From NCBI RefSeq assembly GCF_001721295.1, contig NZ_MDDS01000024.1, positions 1-64,000 on the forward strand: a stretch of 64,000 bases of DNA, given 5' to 3'. This stretch comes from Sphingomonas turrisvirgatae. GTDB taxonomy: Bacteria > Pseudomonadota > Alphaproteobacteria > Sphingomonadales > Sphingomonadaceae. Below the pieces are notes generated by a model that was not told the origin of the DNA, made no database searches, and saw nothing but the letters and a program-made list of their open reading frames with translations. Each line of letters begins with the position of its first letter. Within the stretch, counting starts at the first letter, position 1. The translations under genes and the position numbers were made by a program. Shown piece by piece: positions 17,507-27,571 of the stretch.

Positions 17507-17679
17507 GCGCGGTCTGGATCGCGCTCGGCGCTACCGGCATTGCGCTATTCTCGGTCTTCCTGATGCGCAGCGCGACTCAGGCGAAGGCGACCAAGCAGCG
17601 TGGCGATGGCGAGTCAGCTTATATGCATGACCGGGATGATGCGTCGGACGGCGGCGATGGCGGAGGCGGCGGCGACTGA
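17503..17679 (+). CDS. Small membrane protein with Gly/Asp-rich tail
   Basis: 58 aa. One predicted membrane helix (SAVWIALGATGIALFSVFLM), a short basic segment, then an acidic, glycine-rich tail ending GDGGGGGD. Coupled to the VOC gene by an ATGA overlap. I do not recognise it; the tail resembles low-complexity ends of uncharacterised sphingomonad membrane proteins. Short but the reading frame is in step with the operon. Confidence 0.6.
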   Translation: MSAVWIALGATGIALFSVFLMRSATQAKATKQRGDGESAYMHDRDDASDGGDGGGGGD

Positions 17680-17742
17680 CGCCACATGCAAACGGAGCCG
17701 CCGACCGCACGGCCGCCGACCCCACCATCACACAAGCCGCGA

Positions 17743-18279
17743 TCAGTTCTTCGGCGAAAGCACCATCAGCATCTGCCGGCCTTCCATGCGCGGATAGCTC
17801 TCGACCTTCGCGTCTTCGGCGCAGTCTTCCTGTACGCGCTTCAGCAAGTTCATGCCCAGCTGGCCATGCGACAGTTCGCGGCCACGGAAGCGTAGGGTGA
17901 TCTTCACCTTGTCACCTTCGCCGATGAACTTGTGGACCGCCTTCATCTTCGTATCATAATCATGATCGTCGATGTTCGGACGCATCTTGATCTCCTTGAT
18001 CTCCTGCGTCTTCTGGGTCTTGCGGGCCTGGTTAGCCTTCTTCTGCGCCTCGTACTTGTACTTGCCCACGTCGAGGAACTTGGCGACGGGCGGATCGGCG
18101 TTGGGCGACACTTCGACGAGGTCGAGCCCGAGCGCCTGCGCCTGCTCCATCGCCTCGCGCGTGTACATCACGCCCAGATTCTCGCCCTCATGGTCGATCA
18201 CGCGAACCTTGGGCGACTGGATGAATTCGTTGAACCGCGGGCCGGTCGGCACCGGGGGCGCGAAACCGCGCCGGGACAT
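17743..18279 (-). CDS. infC: Translation initiation factor IF-3
   Basis: 178 aa. Two-domain ribosome factor that checks start-codon pairing and keeps subunits apart. N-domain [14 protein letters not shown] and the linker region, then the C-domain [16 protein letters not shown] and [11 protein letters not shown]. Start is an ordinary ATG with GGAGGACG 5' of it, unlike the AUU autoregulated start in E. coli. It follows thrS as in many bacteria, but an intrinsic terminator separates the two. Confidence 0.96.
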   Translation of the reverse strand: MSRRGFAPPVPTGPRFNEFIQSPKVRVIDHEGENLGVMYTREAMEQAQALGLDLVEVSPNADPPVAKFLDVGKYKYEAQKKANQARKTQKTQEIKEIKMRPNIDDHDYDTKMKAVHKFIGEGDKVKITLRFRGRELSHGQLGMNLLKRVQEDCAEDAKVESYPRMEGRQMLMVLSPKN

Positions 18280-18375
18280 GGGAGGACGTATAGGAACAGC
18301 TCCTGTGATTATTACGACGACTTACGATAACGCACAGCGGCGCGAGAAGGTAGCCCCACCGCGCGCCGCCGAACG

Positions 18376-18395
18376 AAAAAGCCACACGGTGTGGC
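18376..18395 (-). terminator. Intrinsic terminator after thrS
   Basis: Read on the minus strand, GCCACA CCG TGTGGC forms a tight hairpin directly followed by TTTTTC. It begins 2 bases after the thrS stop. A clear Rho-independent terminator, so infC probably needs its own promoter in the 80 bases between. An AT-rich stretch there (GTAATAATC on the minus strand) could be the -10 region. Confidence 0.8.
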
Positions 18396-18396
18396 G

Positions 18397-20391
18397 TCAA
18401 GAACGCATATCGGGTGCCCGGCTTTCACCTGCAAGCCACGCGATCGCCTCATCGAGCGGCATGACCCTCTGTCTTTCGACGCCCAGCGAGCGCATCGCGA
18501 CGGTGCCCTCCTCCGCCTCGCGCTTGCCCACCACCAGCAGATGCGGGACCTTGGCCAGGCTGTGCTCGCGCACCTTGTAGTTGATCTTCTCGTTACGCAG
18601 GTCGCTCTCGGTGCGGATGCCCGCCATGCGCAGCTTCGCCACCGCATCATGGGCATAGCCATCGGCATCGGACACGATCGTCGCCACCACCGCCTGCACC
18701 GGGGCAAGCCACGCAGGCAAGCGGCCGGCGAAATGCTCGATCAAAATGCCGATGAACCGCTCGTACGAGCCAAAGATCGCGCGGTGCAGCATGACGGGGC
18801 GATGTCGCTCGCCATCCTCGCCGACATAGCTCGCGTCGAGTCGTTCGGGCAGCACGCGATCCGACTGGATCGTGCCGACCTGCCACGTCCGCCCGATCGC
18901 GTCGGTCAGATGCCATTCCAGCTTCGGCGCATAGAACGCCCCCTCGCCCGGCAGTTCCTCCCAGCCATATTCGCTGGTGTTGAGGCCAGCCGCGGCGACG
19001 GCATCGCGCAACTCGTTCTCCGCCTGGTCCCACATCGCCTCGGTGCCGAAGCGCTTCTCGGGACGCAGCGCGAGCTTGATCGAATAGGTAAAACCAAAGT
19101 CCTTGTAGATGCGATCCGCCAGCGCGCAGAACGCCTGCACCTCGCCGACGATCTGATCCTCGCGGCAAAAGATATGCGCATCGTCCTGTGTGAACTGGCG
19201 CACGCGCATCAGCCCGTGGAGCGCGCCATGCGGTTCGTTGCGATGGCAGCAGCCATTTTCATAGAGGCGCAGCGGCAGGTCGCGATACGACTTGATCCCC
19301 TGGCGAAAGATCAGGACGTGCGCCGGGCAGTTCATCGGCTTGAGCGCCATCCAGTCCGCTTGCGGCGAGACGATCGGGCCTTCATCCTCGACGTTCGGCA
19401 CTTCGTCGGGGATCACGAACATGTTCTCGCGATACTTGCCCCAATGGCCGGACTGCTCCCACTGGCGCGCGTCCATCACCTGCGGCGTCTTGACCTCGCG
19501 ATAGCCCGCGCCATCGATCGCGCGGCGCATATAGGCCTCCAGCTCGCGCCAGATCATATAGCCCTTGGGGTGCCAGAAGACCGAGCCGTGCGCTTCCTGC
19601 TGAAGGTGGAACAGGTCCATCTCCTGCCCCAGCTTGCGGTGGTCGCGCTTGGCCGCTTCTTCCAGGCGGAACAGATGCGCGTCGAGCTGCTTCTTGTTCA
19701 GCCAGCCGGTGCCATAGATGCGGCTGAGCATCGCATTCTTCTGGTCGCCGCGCCAATAGGCGCCCGAGACGCGCGTCAGCTTGAAGGCGGCGGGATCGAG
19801 CTTGCCCGTGCTCGCCAGATGCGGGCCGCGGCACATGTCGTACCAGCCTTCACCGGAGTGATAGACGGTCAGTTCCTCGCCCGCCGGCAGTTCCGCCGCC
19901 CATTCGGCCTTGAACGTCTCGCCCGCCGCGCGCCACTGCGTGATCAGCACATCGCGATCGATCACTTCGCGCTTCAGCGGCTTGTCGGCGGCGATGATCC
20001 GGCGCATTTCCGCTTCGATCGCGGGCAGGTCCTCCTCGGTGAAGGGCCGGTCCTTGGGCGCGAAGTCATAATAGAAACCATCGTCGGTCGCCGGGCCGAA
20101 AGTGATCTGCGTGCCGGGGAACAGATGCTGCACCGCCTCGGCCAGCACATGCGCGAAGTCGTGCCGCGCCAGTTCGAGCGCATCGGCCTCGTCCTTCGTC
20201 GTCACCAGCGCCAGTCGGCTGTCGCCTTCGAACGGGCGGCCGATATCGCGCAACTCGCCGTCGACGCGCGCGGCGATCGCCGCCTTGGCCAGGCCCGGAC
20301 CGATGGCGGCGGCGATGTCCGCCGGGGTAGTTCCCGGGGCTACCTCCCGGACGGAACCGTCGGGCAGCGTAATGCGGAACATCTCGGACAC
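18397..20391 (-). CDS. thrS: Threonyl-tRNA synthetase
   Basis: 664 aa class II synthetase charging tRNA-Thr. N-terminal TGS domain ([13 protein letters not shown]), the editing domain with HxxxH ([11 protein letters not shown]) and [10 protein letters not shown], then the catalytic core with the zinc ligands in LKPMNCPAH and later His residues, and a C-terminal anticodon-binding domain. Start: GTG at 20391 or ATG at 20382, three codons apart; I kept the longer. The opposite strand is open over the same span but is a shadow. Confidence 0.96.
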   Translation of the reverse strand: MSEMFRITLPDGSVREVAPGTTPADIAAAIGPGLAKAAIAARVDGELRDIGRPFEGDSRLALVTTKDEADALELARHDFAHVLAEAVQHLFPGTQITFGPATDDGFYYDFAPKDRPFTEEDLPAIEAEMRRIIAADKPLKREVIDRDVLITQWRAAGETFKAEWAAELPAGEELTVYHSGEGWYDMCRGPHLASTGKLDPAAFKLTRVSGAYWRGDQKNAMLSRIYGTGWLNKKQLDAHLFRLEEAAKRDHRKLGQEMDLFHLQQEAHGSVFWHPKGYMIWRELEAYMRRAIDGAGYREVKTPQVMDARQWEQSGHWGKYRENMFVIPDEVPNVEDEGPIVSPQADWMALKPMNCPAHVLIFRQGIKSYRDLPLRLYENGCCHRNEPHGALHGLMRVRQFTQDDAHIFCREDQIVGEVQAFCALADRIYKDFGFTYSIKLALRPEKRFGTEAMWDQAENELRDAVAAAGLNTSEYGWEELPGEGAFYAPKLEWHLTDAIGRTWQVGTIQSDRVLPERLDASYVGEDGERHRPVMLHRAIFGSYERFIGILIEHFAGRLPAWLAPVQAVVATIVSDADGYAHDAVAKLRMAGIRTESDLRNEKINYKVREHSLAKVPHLLVVGKREAEEGTVAMRSLGVERQRVMPLDEAIAWLAGESRAPDMRS

Positions 20392-20495
20392 GGATAAGGG
20401 CTTTCTGCTTGCGTGAAGAAGCGCGGCTTATGCCCGCGCCGCCCCGATATAGGCAAGCATGGAGTAATTGCCGCCCGGTAATCCGCTAGGGCCGC

Positions 20496-20574
20496 GGTGC
20501 CGGCCCGCTCCCCCACCCGGCCACCCGTAGAATACACTGGCGTGGGTGGCCGGGTGGAGGAGCGGGCCGGCACC
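20496..20574. repeat. Large intergenic hairpin, 31-bp arms
   Basis: Arms 20496-20526 (GGTGCCGGCCCGCTCC...) and 20544-20574 are complementary over 31 bases with one mismatch and a 17-base loop. It sits between the stop of the acyl-CoA synthetase gene and the start of thrS, both on the minus strand. No T-run, so it may block read-through or protect the upstream transcript's 3' end, or be a REP-like element. Confidence 0.8.
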
Positions 20575-20597
20575 GCCATCCAGCGCAGCTGGGTGGG

Positions 20598-22346
20598 CTA
20601 GGCCGCCTTCTCGTCCACAAACAGGCCGCGCAGTTCGGTCTTCAGGATCTTGCCGTTCGCATTGCGCGGCAAGGTGTCCTTCACGAAGCGGATCGCCACC
20701 GGCACCTTGAAGATCGCCAGCCGCTCCTTGACCCATGTCTGCAACTCCGCCTCGGTAGCGTGCATGCCGGGCGCGAGGTGCACCACCGCCGCCGGCTCCT
20801 CGCCCAGCGTCTTGTGCGGAATGCCGATCAGCGCCGCGTCGGTCACGGCCGGGTGCGCGTAGAGAACATCCTCCACCTCGGAGGAATAGATGTTCTCGCC
20901 GCCGCGGATGATCATGTCCTTGGCGCGATCGACGATATAGAGGAACCCTTCCTCGTCCAGCTTGGCGAGATCGCCGGTGCGCACCCACCCGTCGCGAAAA
21001 CATTCGGCGGTCGCCTCGGGCTTGTTCCAATAGCCCTTCACGATCATCGGCCCCTTGGCCCATAGCTCGCCGACTTCGCCAGCGGGCAGCTCGTTCACGC
21101 AATCGGCGTCCATGATCTTGAGCTGCGCGACGGGCACTGGCGGCCCCGCGCTGGTCGGGCGATTGAGATAATCCTCGCTCGAATGGCTGGTTACCGTCGC
21201 CATCGTTTCGGTCATGCCCCAGCCATTGCCGGGCAGCGCGCCAAATTCGGTGTAGATGCGCTTCACCAGTTCGGGCGCGGACGGCGCGCCGCCATAGGCG
21301 ATCGCCTCGATGCTCGAGAGGTCGTATTTGTGGCGATCGGGATGCTCCAGCAGCTGCCAGGCGATCGTCGGCACGCCGCCGGTCAGGTTCACCTTCTCGC
21401 GCTGGATGATCTCCATCGCCTCGACCGGATCCCATTTACGCATGAACACGGTGGTGTTGCCAGCCGCCACCGCGCCCATCAGGCTCGCCGAACAAGCGGT
21501 GACATGGAACAGCGGGATGACCATCAGGCCGGTGCGCGGGGTCGGATCGGGCGGCATTTCACCACGCCGCAGGTAGGAACGCGCCGCGGCATAGCCGCCC
21601 GACATGATGTTGGAGCACAGGTTGCGGTGCGTGCCGAGCGCCCCCTTGGGATGGCCGGTCGTGCCGCTGGTATAGAAGATGGTGGCGTCGTCCTCCGGCC
21701 CCAGATCGGGGTCGGCCGGCAATACGATTTCGGGCAGCGCCGCCCAGTCATTGGGCTTGCCGATCAGATCCTCCAGCCGCTCGACCCCGGCCGGCTGGTC
21801 GCCCTGGCAGCGGCTGACCACCACGCGCTCCAGATCGGGCAGGTCGCCCAGCCGGTCCTTCAGCCGGTCATAGCGCTCGCCGTCCAGGAACAGCACGCGC
21901 GTGCCCGAATCGCGAAGGCCGTAATCCAGTTCGCGGCCGGTCCACCACGCATTGAGCGGGACGAGGATCGCGCCGATGCTGACTGCGGCAAAGAAGATCA
22001 CCGGCCATTCCGGCAGGTTGCGCATCGCCAGCGCCACGCGATCGCCCTTGCGCACGCCCATCTCGCGCAATCGGGTCGCAAGCTGCGCCGTCGCGCGGAA
22101 GTTCGCCTCGAACGTCACGCGCTCGTCCTCGTGGATCGTGAACAAGCGCTCGCCATGCGCGCGGGACGCCAGAAGCAGCAGCGAGAGATTGGCCGGTGCG
22201 TTCTTCCACACGCGAGTCGGCACGCCGCGAATGTCGAGTTCCTCGATCTCGAACCGCTGGCCCGGCGCGGTAAGCAGGGCCTGCGCTTGCGCGAGCGACA
22301 TTTTCGGCCAGGCGGGGTCGAGCGGAATGATCGGTTCGGCAGCCAA
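20598..22346 (-). CDS. Acyl-CoA synthetase (AMP-forming, class I adenylate-forming)
   Basis: 582 aa. Activates a carboxylic acid with ATP and CoA. Motifs: P-loop A3 IFYTSGTTGHPKGA, A5 GWGMTETMATVTS, A7/A8 WVRTGDLAKLDEEGFLYIVDRAKDMIIRGGENIYSSEVED, and the C-terminal catalytic Lys in PRNANGKILKTEL. No ATG is suitable; TTG at 22346 with GGAGAG at the right spacing gives LAAEPIIPL and best explains the start. The frame stays open upstream but is antisense to the divergent serine hydrolase. Chain-length specificity cannot be told; the context suggests medium or long chain, or cyclic, acids. Confidence 0.9.
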   Translation of the reverse strand: MAAEPIIPLDPAWPKMSLAQAQALLTAPGQRFEIEELDIRGVPTRVWKNAPANLSLLLLASRAHGERLFTIHEDERVTFEANFRATAQLATRLREMGVRKGDRVALAMRNLPEWPVIFFAAVSIGAILVPLNAWWTGRELDYGLRDSGTRVLFLDGERYDRLKDRLGDLPDLERVVVSRCQGDQPAGVERLEDLIGKPNDWAALPEIVLPADPDLGPEDDATIFYTSGTTGHPKGALGTHRNLCSNIMSGGYAAARSYLRRGEMPPDPTPRTGLMVIPLFHVTACSASLMGAVAAGNTTVFMRKWDPVEAMEIIQREKVNLTGGVPTIAWQLLEHPDRHKYDLSSIEAIAYGGAPSAPELVKRIYTEFGALPGNGWGMTETMATVTSHSSEDYLNRPTSAGPPVPVAQLKIMDADCVNELPAGEVGELWAKGPMIVKGYWNKPEATAECFRDGWVRTGDLAKLDEEGFLYIVDRAKDMIIRGGENIYSSEVEDVLYAHPAVTDAALIGIPHKTLGEEPAAVVHLAPGMHATEAELQTWVKERLAIFKVPVAIRFVKDTLPRNANGKILKTELRGLFVDEKAA

Positions 22347-22369
22347 GACAGGTCTCTCCGTATCGCTTG

Positions 22370-22382
22370 TCGAATATCGGGT
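22370..22382. promoter_or_regulatory. Candidate operator ACCCGATATTCG, copy 1
   Basis: The reverse complement of 22371-22382 is ACCCGATATTCG, identical over 12 bases to 36318-36329 in the promoter of the other catabolic operon. It lies 25 bases upstream of the TTG start of the acyl-CoA synthetase and in the divergent region shared with the serine hydrolase gene. The position suits a repressor blocking transcription. Confidence 0.5.
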
Positions 22383-22496
22383 TCGGCGACGGCGCCGTCC
22401 CGAATTGAAGATCATTCTTGATTCATCCGCGCTGGAACGCAATAGGGAAGCGACAGGCGGCAACCGTTCGCGACAGGAAGGATTCGAAAGACAGGT

Positions 22497-23723
22497 ATGG
22501 ATTCGGCTCAATTCGCTCCGACGTCCGATCTCGGCTTCGACCCGCGCCGGCTCGCGGCGATCGACGCCTTCGTCCAAAACAATTATCTCGACTCCGGCAA
22601 GCTCCCGAACGCCCAGCTGTTGATTGCCCGTGACGGGCAGATCGCGCATTTCAGCCACCAGGGGCTGGCGCGAGAGGGCGGCGCGCAGATCGACGAATGC
22701 TCGATCTTCCGCATCGCATCGATGACCAAGCCGGTGACCTCGATCGTCTTCATGCAGCTGGTCGAGGAAGCCAGGGTCGCGCTCGACGCGCCGGTCCATC
22801 ACGTGCTGCCCGAACTCAAGGGCGTCGGCGTCTACAATGGCGGCGGCGGCGGCGTACCGTTCCTGACCAAGCCGACTGCCGAACCGATGCGCATGGTCGA
22901 TTTGCTGCGCCATACCTCGGGCCTGACCTATGGCTTCCAGAACCGTTCGAACGTGGACGCCGCCTATCGCGAGGCGCGGATCGAGGGGTGGCACGGCAAT
23001 CTCGATCTCGACGGCTTCGTCGCCGCGCTGGGCAAGCTGCCGCTCGAATTCTCGCCGGGCGAGGCATGGAATTATTCGGTTTCGACCGACGTGCTCGGCG
23101 CGGTGATCGAGCGAGTGACCGGAATGCCGCTCGACCGCGTGTTCGAGGAGCGCGTCTTCGCCCCGCTCGGCATGGTCGATACCGGCTTCTGGGTGCCGCA
23201 GGAGAAGATCGACCGGCTGACCGACTGCTACACCTTCGCCGGTGGCAAGCGCGTCATGTACGATACGGGGGCCAAGTCGGCCTGGAGCCAGCGGCCCAAG
23301 CTGCTGTCCGGCGGCGGCGGGCTCGTCTCGACCAGCCTCGACTATCACCGTTTCTGCACCATGTTGCTCAATGGCGGCACGCTGGAGGGACAGCGCATCA
23401 TCGGGCGCAAGACGCTCGAGCTGATGACTCAGAACCACCTGCCCGGCGGCCGGGACCTTACTGAACTCTCGCGCTCGCTGTTCAGCGAAGCGACCAATGC
23501 CGGCATGGGCTTCGGCCTCGGCTTCGCCGTGAACATGGACCCGGCGAAGTCGCTGGTGCCGGGCTCGGTGGGCGAATTCTATTGGGGCGGCATGTTCTCG
23601 ACCGCCTTCTTCGTCGATCCGGTCGAGCGGATCACGATGGTGTTCATGACTCAGCTCTCGCCATCGGGGCTCTACCCGATCCGGCGCGAGCTCAAGACGA
23701 TGATCTATTCCGCGCTGGTCTGA
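22497..23723 (+). CDS. Serine hydrolase, class C beta-lactamase family
   Basis: 408 aa. Catalytic S-x-x-K at residues 75-78 (SMTK) and Tyr in YSVS (193-196), the second active-site motif, with a C-terminal Gly-rich WGG turn. This is the EstB/6-aminohexanoate-oligomer-hydrolase/penicillin-binding-like family of cytoplasmic esterases; no signal peptide is seen. Context with beta-oxidation genes suggests it frees an acid from an ester or amide substrate. It leads the plus-strand run; the next gene starts 29 bases on. Confidence 0.88.
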   Translation: MDSAQFAPTSDLGFDPRRLAAIDAFVQNNYLDSGKLPNAQLLIARDGQIAHFSHQGLAREGGAQIDECSIFRIASMTKPVTSIVFMQLVEEARVALDAPVHHVLPELKGVGVYNGGGGGVPFLTKPTAEPMRMVDLLRHTSGLTYGFQNRSNVDAAYREARIEGWHGNLDLDGFVAALGKLPLEFSPGEAWNYSVSTDVLGAVIERVTGMPLDRVFEERVFAPLGMVDTGFWVPQEKIDRLTDCYTFAGGKRVMYDTGAKSAWSQRPKLLSGGGGLVSTSLDYHRFCTMLLNGGTLEGQRIIGRKTLELMTQNHLPGGRDLTELSRSLFSEATNAGMGFGLGFAVNMDPAKSLVPGSVGEFYWGGMFSTAFFVDPVERITMVFMTQLSPSGLYPIRRELKTMIYSALV

Positions 23724-23752
23724 GCCACGCGCTACCGCACAAGGAGAGTTTG

Positions 23753-25780
23753 ATGTCCGTAATCACCACGCAGCGTCAGGGCGACATCCTCGTCATCACG
23801 TCGAACAACCCGCCGGTGAACGCGCTTGGCGCGGCGGTGCGGCAGGGCCTGGCGGCGGCGATCGAGGAACTGAACGGCGACGACAGCCTCAAGGCGGCGG
23901 TCATCCGCTGCGAAGGACGCACCTTCTTCGCCGGCGCGGACATCACCGAATTCGGCAAGCCGATGCAGGAGCCGGGCCTGCCCACGCTGGTCGATCAGAT
24001 CGAGGCGAGCGAGAAGCCGGTCGTCGCGGCGGTGCACGGCACGGCGCTCGGCGGCGGGTGCGAAGTCGCCCTTGCCTGCCATTACCGCATCGCGGTTCCC
24101 TCGGCGAAGTTCGGCCTGCCGGAGGTGAAGCTTGGCATCCTTCCCGGCGCCGGCGGCACGCAGCGCCTGCCGCGCGTCGCGGGCGTCAAGTTCGCGCTCG
24201 AGCTGGCGGCCAAGGGCGATCCGGTCCCGGCCAAGGTCGCGCAGGCCGCCGGGCTGGTCGATCGCCTGGCGGACGAGGACAGCCTGACGCCGGACGCCGT
24301 GGCCTATGCCAGCGAGATCGCCGCGGCCCGCCCGCTGCCCCGCGCCAGCGAGAAGCCGGTGCAGGTCGAAGACGGCGTGTTCGACGCGTTCCGCAAGGAA
24401 AACGCCAGGCGGATGCGCGGCTTCGACGCCCCGGCCGAAATCATCGACGTCATCGAACAGACCGTCTCGCTCCCCTATGCCGAGGGTGTCCAGCGCGAGC
24501 GCGCAGGCTTCATGAAGCTCATCATGGGCACGCAATCCGCCGCCATGCGCCATATCTTCTTCGCCGAGCGCAAGGCCGCGAAGATCGACGACGTGCCCGA
24601 GGATACCAAGCTGCGCGACATCAAGCGTGTCGGCGTGATCGGTGCCGGCACGATGGGCGGCGGGATCAGCATGAACTTCCTGTCGGCCGGCATTCCGGTG
24701 ACGATCGTCGAGATGCAGCAGGAAGCGCTCGACCGCGGCACCGGCACGATCCGCAAGAATTACGAGGCCAGCGCCGCCAAGGGCCGGCTCAAGCCCGAGC
24801 AGGTCGAGGGTGCGATGGGCCTCCTCAAGCCGACGCTCAGCCTGGACGATCTCGCCGACTGCGACCTCATCATCGAGGCCGTCTACGAGAATATGGACGT
24901 CAAGAAGGATATCTTCGGCAAGCTCGACAAGATCGCGAAGCAGGGCGCGATCCTCGCCTCGAACACCAGCTATCTCAACATCGACGAGATCGCGGCGAGC
25001 ACCTCGCGCCCGCAGGACGTGCTCGGCCTCCATTTCTTCTCGCCTGCCAATGTCATGAAGCTGCTCGAGATCGTGCGTGGGGCGAAGACCGCGCACGACG
25101 TGCTGGCCACTGCGATGGACGTGGCCAAGCGGATCAAGAAGGTCGCCGTGGTCGCCGGTGTCTGCCACGGCTTCATCGGCAACCGCATGCTGATGCCGCG
25201 CCAGGTCGAGGCCAACAAGCTGCTGATGGAAGGCGCGACGCCGCAGCAGATCGACAAGGTGCATGTCGAATTCGGCATGCCGATGGGTCCGTTCCAGATG
25301 GCCGATCTGGCCGGCGTCGACATCGGCTGGCACCGCGATCCCACGCGGATCGAGAGCATCCGCGACGCGCTCGCCGCCGAAAACCGCTGGGGTCAGAAGA
25401 CCAAGGCGGGCTTCTACGATTATGACGACAAGCGCACCCCCTCGCCCTCCCCGCGCGTTGCGGAGATCATCGAGGAGTTCCGCAAGAAGTCGGGTGCGCA
25501 GCAGCACGAAGTGACCGATCAGGAGATCGTGGAGCGCACGCTCTATCCGATGGTGAACGAAGGCGCGCTGATCCTGGAAGAGGGCATGGCGCAGCGCGCG
25601 TCCGACATCGATGTCGTGTGGATCTATGGCTATGGCTGGCCGGTCTATCGCGGCGGCCCGATGTTCTGGGCCGACACCGTCGGGCTCAAGACGATTGTCG
25701 AGGGACTGGAGAAGCACGGCTTCACGGTCGCCAAGCTCCTCAAGGACAAGGCCGCGAGCGGCGGCCGCTTCAATGGCTGA
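23753..25780 (+). CDS. Enoyl-CoA hydratase / 3-hydroxyacyl-CoA dehydrogenase, two-domain
   Basis: 675 aa. N-terminal crotonase domain (about 1-190) with oxyanion-hole [13 protein letters not shown] and the catalytic Glu in [15 protein letters not shown]; then the NAD-binding domain ([13 protein letters not shown], about residue 300) and two C-terminal dehydrogenase domains ([17 protein letters not shown] with the catalytic His, then GFYDYDD). It performs the hydration and NAD-dependent oxidation of beta-oxidation. GGAGAG precedes the ATG. FadJ/FadB-like; the hydratase Glu pair appears complete. The 3' end overlaps the amidase by 8 bases. Confidence 0.93.
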   Translation: MSVITTQRQGDILVITSNNPPVNALGAAVRQGLAAAIEELNGDDSLKAAVIRCEGRTFFAGADITEFGKPMQEPGLPTLVDQIEASEKPVVAAVHGTALGGGCEVALACHYRIAVPSAKFGLPEVKLGILPGAGGTQRLPRVAGVKFALELAAKGDPVPAKVAQAAGLVDRLADEDSLTPDAVAYASEIAAARPLPRASEKPVQVEDGVFDAFRKENARRMRGFDAPAEIIDVIEQTVSLPYAEGVQRERAGFMKLIMGTQSAAMRHIFFAERKAAKIDDVPEDTKLRDIKRVGVIGAGTMGGGISMNFLSAGIPVTIVEMQQEALDRGTGTIRKNYEASAAKGRLKPEQVEGAMGLLKPTLSLDDLADCDLIIEAVYENMDVKKDIFGKLDKIAKQGAILASNTSYLNIDEIAASTSRPQDVLGLHFFSPANVMKLLEIVRGAKTAHDVLATAMDVAKRIKKVAVVAGVCHGFIGNRMLMPRQVEANKLLMEGATPQQIDKVHVEFGMPMGPFQMADLAGVDIGWHRDPTRIESIRDALAAENRWGQKTKAGFYDYDDKRTPSPSPRVAEIIEEFRKKSGAQQHEVTDQEIVERTLYPMVNEGALILEEGMAQRASDIDVVWIYGYGWPVYRGGPMFWADTVGLKTIVEGLEKHGFTVAKLLKDKAASGGRFNG

Positions 25781-27128
25781 CGCAAAAGCCCCGATCCATG
25801 CCGACGACGCATGGAGCGGGGCGAGCGCGCTCGACATCGCTGCGGCGATCCGCCGCGGCGAGACGAGCGCGCACGAACAATGCGACCTGGCGATCGCGCG
25901 GATCGAGAGGCTGGACGACCGGCTGAACGCGGTGGTGGTGCGCGATTTCGATCGCGCCCGTAGTGCCGCGCAGGCCGCCGACCAGGCGCTCCCGAACGGC
26001 GATCGCCGCCCGCTGCTGGGCGTGCCGATCACCGTCAAGGAAGCGTTCGACGTCGCCGGCCTGCCCACGACCTGGGGGCTTGCGGAAGGTCGCGGCAACA
26101 TCGCCGACAGTGACGCGGTCGCCGTCCAGCGACTGAAGGCCGCCGGCGCGATCATCCTGGGCAAGACCAACGTCGCGCCGGGCCTCGGCGACTGGCAGTC
26201 GGACAATCCCGTTTACGGCCGGACGAACAATCCCTGGGACGTTAGCCGCACCGCTGGCGGCTCGTCGGGCGGTTCGGCTGCGGCGCTGGCGGCGCACATC
26301 ATCCCGCTCGAACTCGGATCGGACATCGGCGGGTCGATCCGCGTGCCGTCCAGCTTCTGCGGCGTATGGGGGCACAAGCCGAGCTACGGCATCGCCGACG
26401 CTCACGGCCACCGCTACCCGGGCAGCGACGGCGCGCCGCAGCCACTCGGCGTGATCGGTCCGATGGCTCGTACCGCCGCCGACCTTGCCGCCGCGCTCGA
26501 CATTCTCGCCGACGCGTCGCTCGACCGTGCAGACGCCGGGCTGGACCTGCGCGGCAAGCGCCTCCTGCTGATCGACGCGCATCCGTCCGCGCCACTCGAT
26601 CCGGCCGTTCGCGTCGCGCTGGATCGCGTCGCCGATGCCGCCATCGCCGGCGGCGCGGATGTCGCCCGCTCGAGCGACCTGCTGCCCGATCTCGCCGCGC
26701 AGCACCGCGCCTTCGGAAAGATGCTGGCGATCACCTTCGCTCGCGGCGCGCCGGCGCCAGATGGCCGCGCCGCCAGCCTTGCCGACTGGTTCGACATGCT
26801 AGACGCGCAGGCGCGCAACCGCCGCGCCTGGGGCCGGCTGTTCGAGGCATTCGACGCGGTGATCGCGCCCGCCAATGTCGTCGCCGCCTTCCCGCACCGG
26901 GACGATCCCTATCACGAGCGGCGCATGACCGTGGATGGCCAGGACGTCGCCTATGACGCCCAACTCGTCTGGGCTGGCGTCGCCACTTATCCCGGCCTGC
27001 CCGCGACCACGTTCCCCGCCGCCGTCCCGTCCGATGGGTTGCCCATCGGCGTTCAGGTGATCGCCGATTTCCGCGCAGACCACCGCGCGATCGCGATCGC
27101 CCACCTCCTGCACGGAGCCTTGCGATGA
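25773..27128 (+). CDS. Amidase signature family hydrolase
   Basis: 451 aa. The amidase triad Ser-cisSer-Lys is visible: Lys in ITVKEAFDV, Gly/Ser-rich [11 protein letters not shown] and the nucleophile Ser in [13 protein letters not shown]. No signal peptide. It is overlapped at both ends (8 bases with the hydratase gene, 4 with the VOC gene), so it is truly part of the operon. In this setting it may hydrolyse an amide-bearing intermediate or an amide substrate; GatA is unlikely because GatB and GatC are absent. Confidence 0.9.
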   Translation: MADAKAPIHADDAWSGASALDIAAAIRRGETSAHEQCDLAIARIERLDDRLNAVVVRDFDRARSAAQAADQALPNGDRRPLLGVPITVKEAFDVAGLPTTWGLAEGRGNIADSDAVAVQRLKAAGAIILGKTNVAPGLGDWQSDNPVYGRTNNPWDVSRTAGGSSGGSAAALAAHIIPLELGSDIGGSIRVPSSFCGVWGHKPSYGIADAHGHRYPGSDGAPQPLGVIGPMARTAADLAAALDILADASLDRADAGLDLRGKRLLLIDAHPSAPLDPAVRVALDRVADAAIAGGADVARSSDLLPDLAAQHRAFGKMLAITFARGAPAPDGRAASLADWFDMLDAQARNRRAWGRLFEAFDAVIAPANVVAAFPHRDDPYHERRMTVDGQDVAYDAQLVWAGVATYPGLPATTFPAAVPSDGLPIGVQVIADFRADHRAIAIAHLLHGALR

Positions 27129-27571
27129 GCACTGCCCTTGCCGATCCTCCAGTTGCCGACGTCGCGGCGCTGGGATTCAAGCTCAATTTCTTCAAGCTGG
27201 TCGTGCGCGACCTCGACGCGATGGTGGATTTCTACACCACCGCCTTCGGGTTCGAGGTGCAGAACCGCATCAGGCTGTCCGGGCTTGAGGAAGTCATGCT
27301 CGTCCTGCCTGGCGAGCGCTTCAACCTCGTCCTCTATCACCACACCGATGGCCGCGCGGTCGAGATCGGCGACGGGCACGGCCCCCTCGGCTTCATCACG
27401 CGCGATCTCGACGCAGCGCTCGGCCATGTGCTGGCAAGCGGCGCGACCCCTGACAAGGGGCCGATCGATCTGCCCGGCATGCGCCTCGCCTTCGTCCACG
27501 ATCCCGAAGGCCATGAACTCGAACTCATTCAGATCGTGCGGCCGTCCGCCGCCGCGGAGAAGAAACCATGA
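27125..27571 (+). CDS. VOC superfamily protein in catabolic operon
   Basis: 148 aa with the double VOC module: FFKLVVRDLDAMVDFYTTAFGF at the N-terminus, LVLYHHTDG, GFITRDLDAALGHVL, and a C-terminal FVHDPEGHELELIQ where Glu is a likely metal ligand. The residues resemble glyoxalase or methylmalonyl-CoA epimerase-like members but are not diagnostic. ATGA overlaps on both sides indicate tight operon coupling. Confidence 0.85.
   Translation: MSTALADPPVADVAALGFKLNFFKLVVRDLDAMVDFYTTAFGFEVQNRIRLSGLEEVMLVLPGERFNLVLYHHTDGRAVEIGDGHGPLGFITRDLDAALGHVLASGATPDKGPIDLPGMRLAFVHDPEGHELELIQIVRPSAAAEKKP

Noticed and set aside
18391..20397. A 668-codon open frame on the plus strand over thrS
   Set aside because: It mirrors thrS exactly, has no recognisable domain and no ribosome-binding site. 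High GC content leaves antisense frames open.
22347..23438. Long N-terminal extension of the acyl-CoA synthetase frame
   Set aside because: It is antisense to the serine hydrolase gene, which has a clear SMTK active site; TTG at 22346 with a good ribosome-binding site explains the start.
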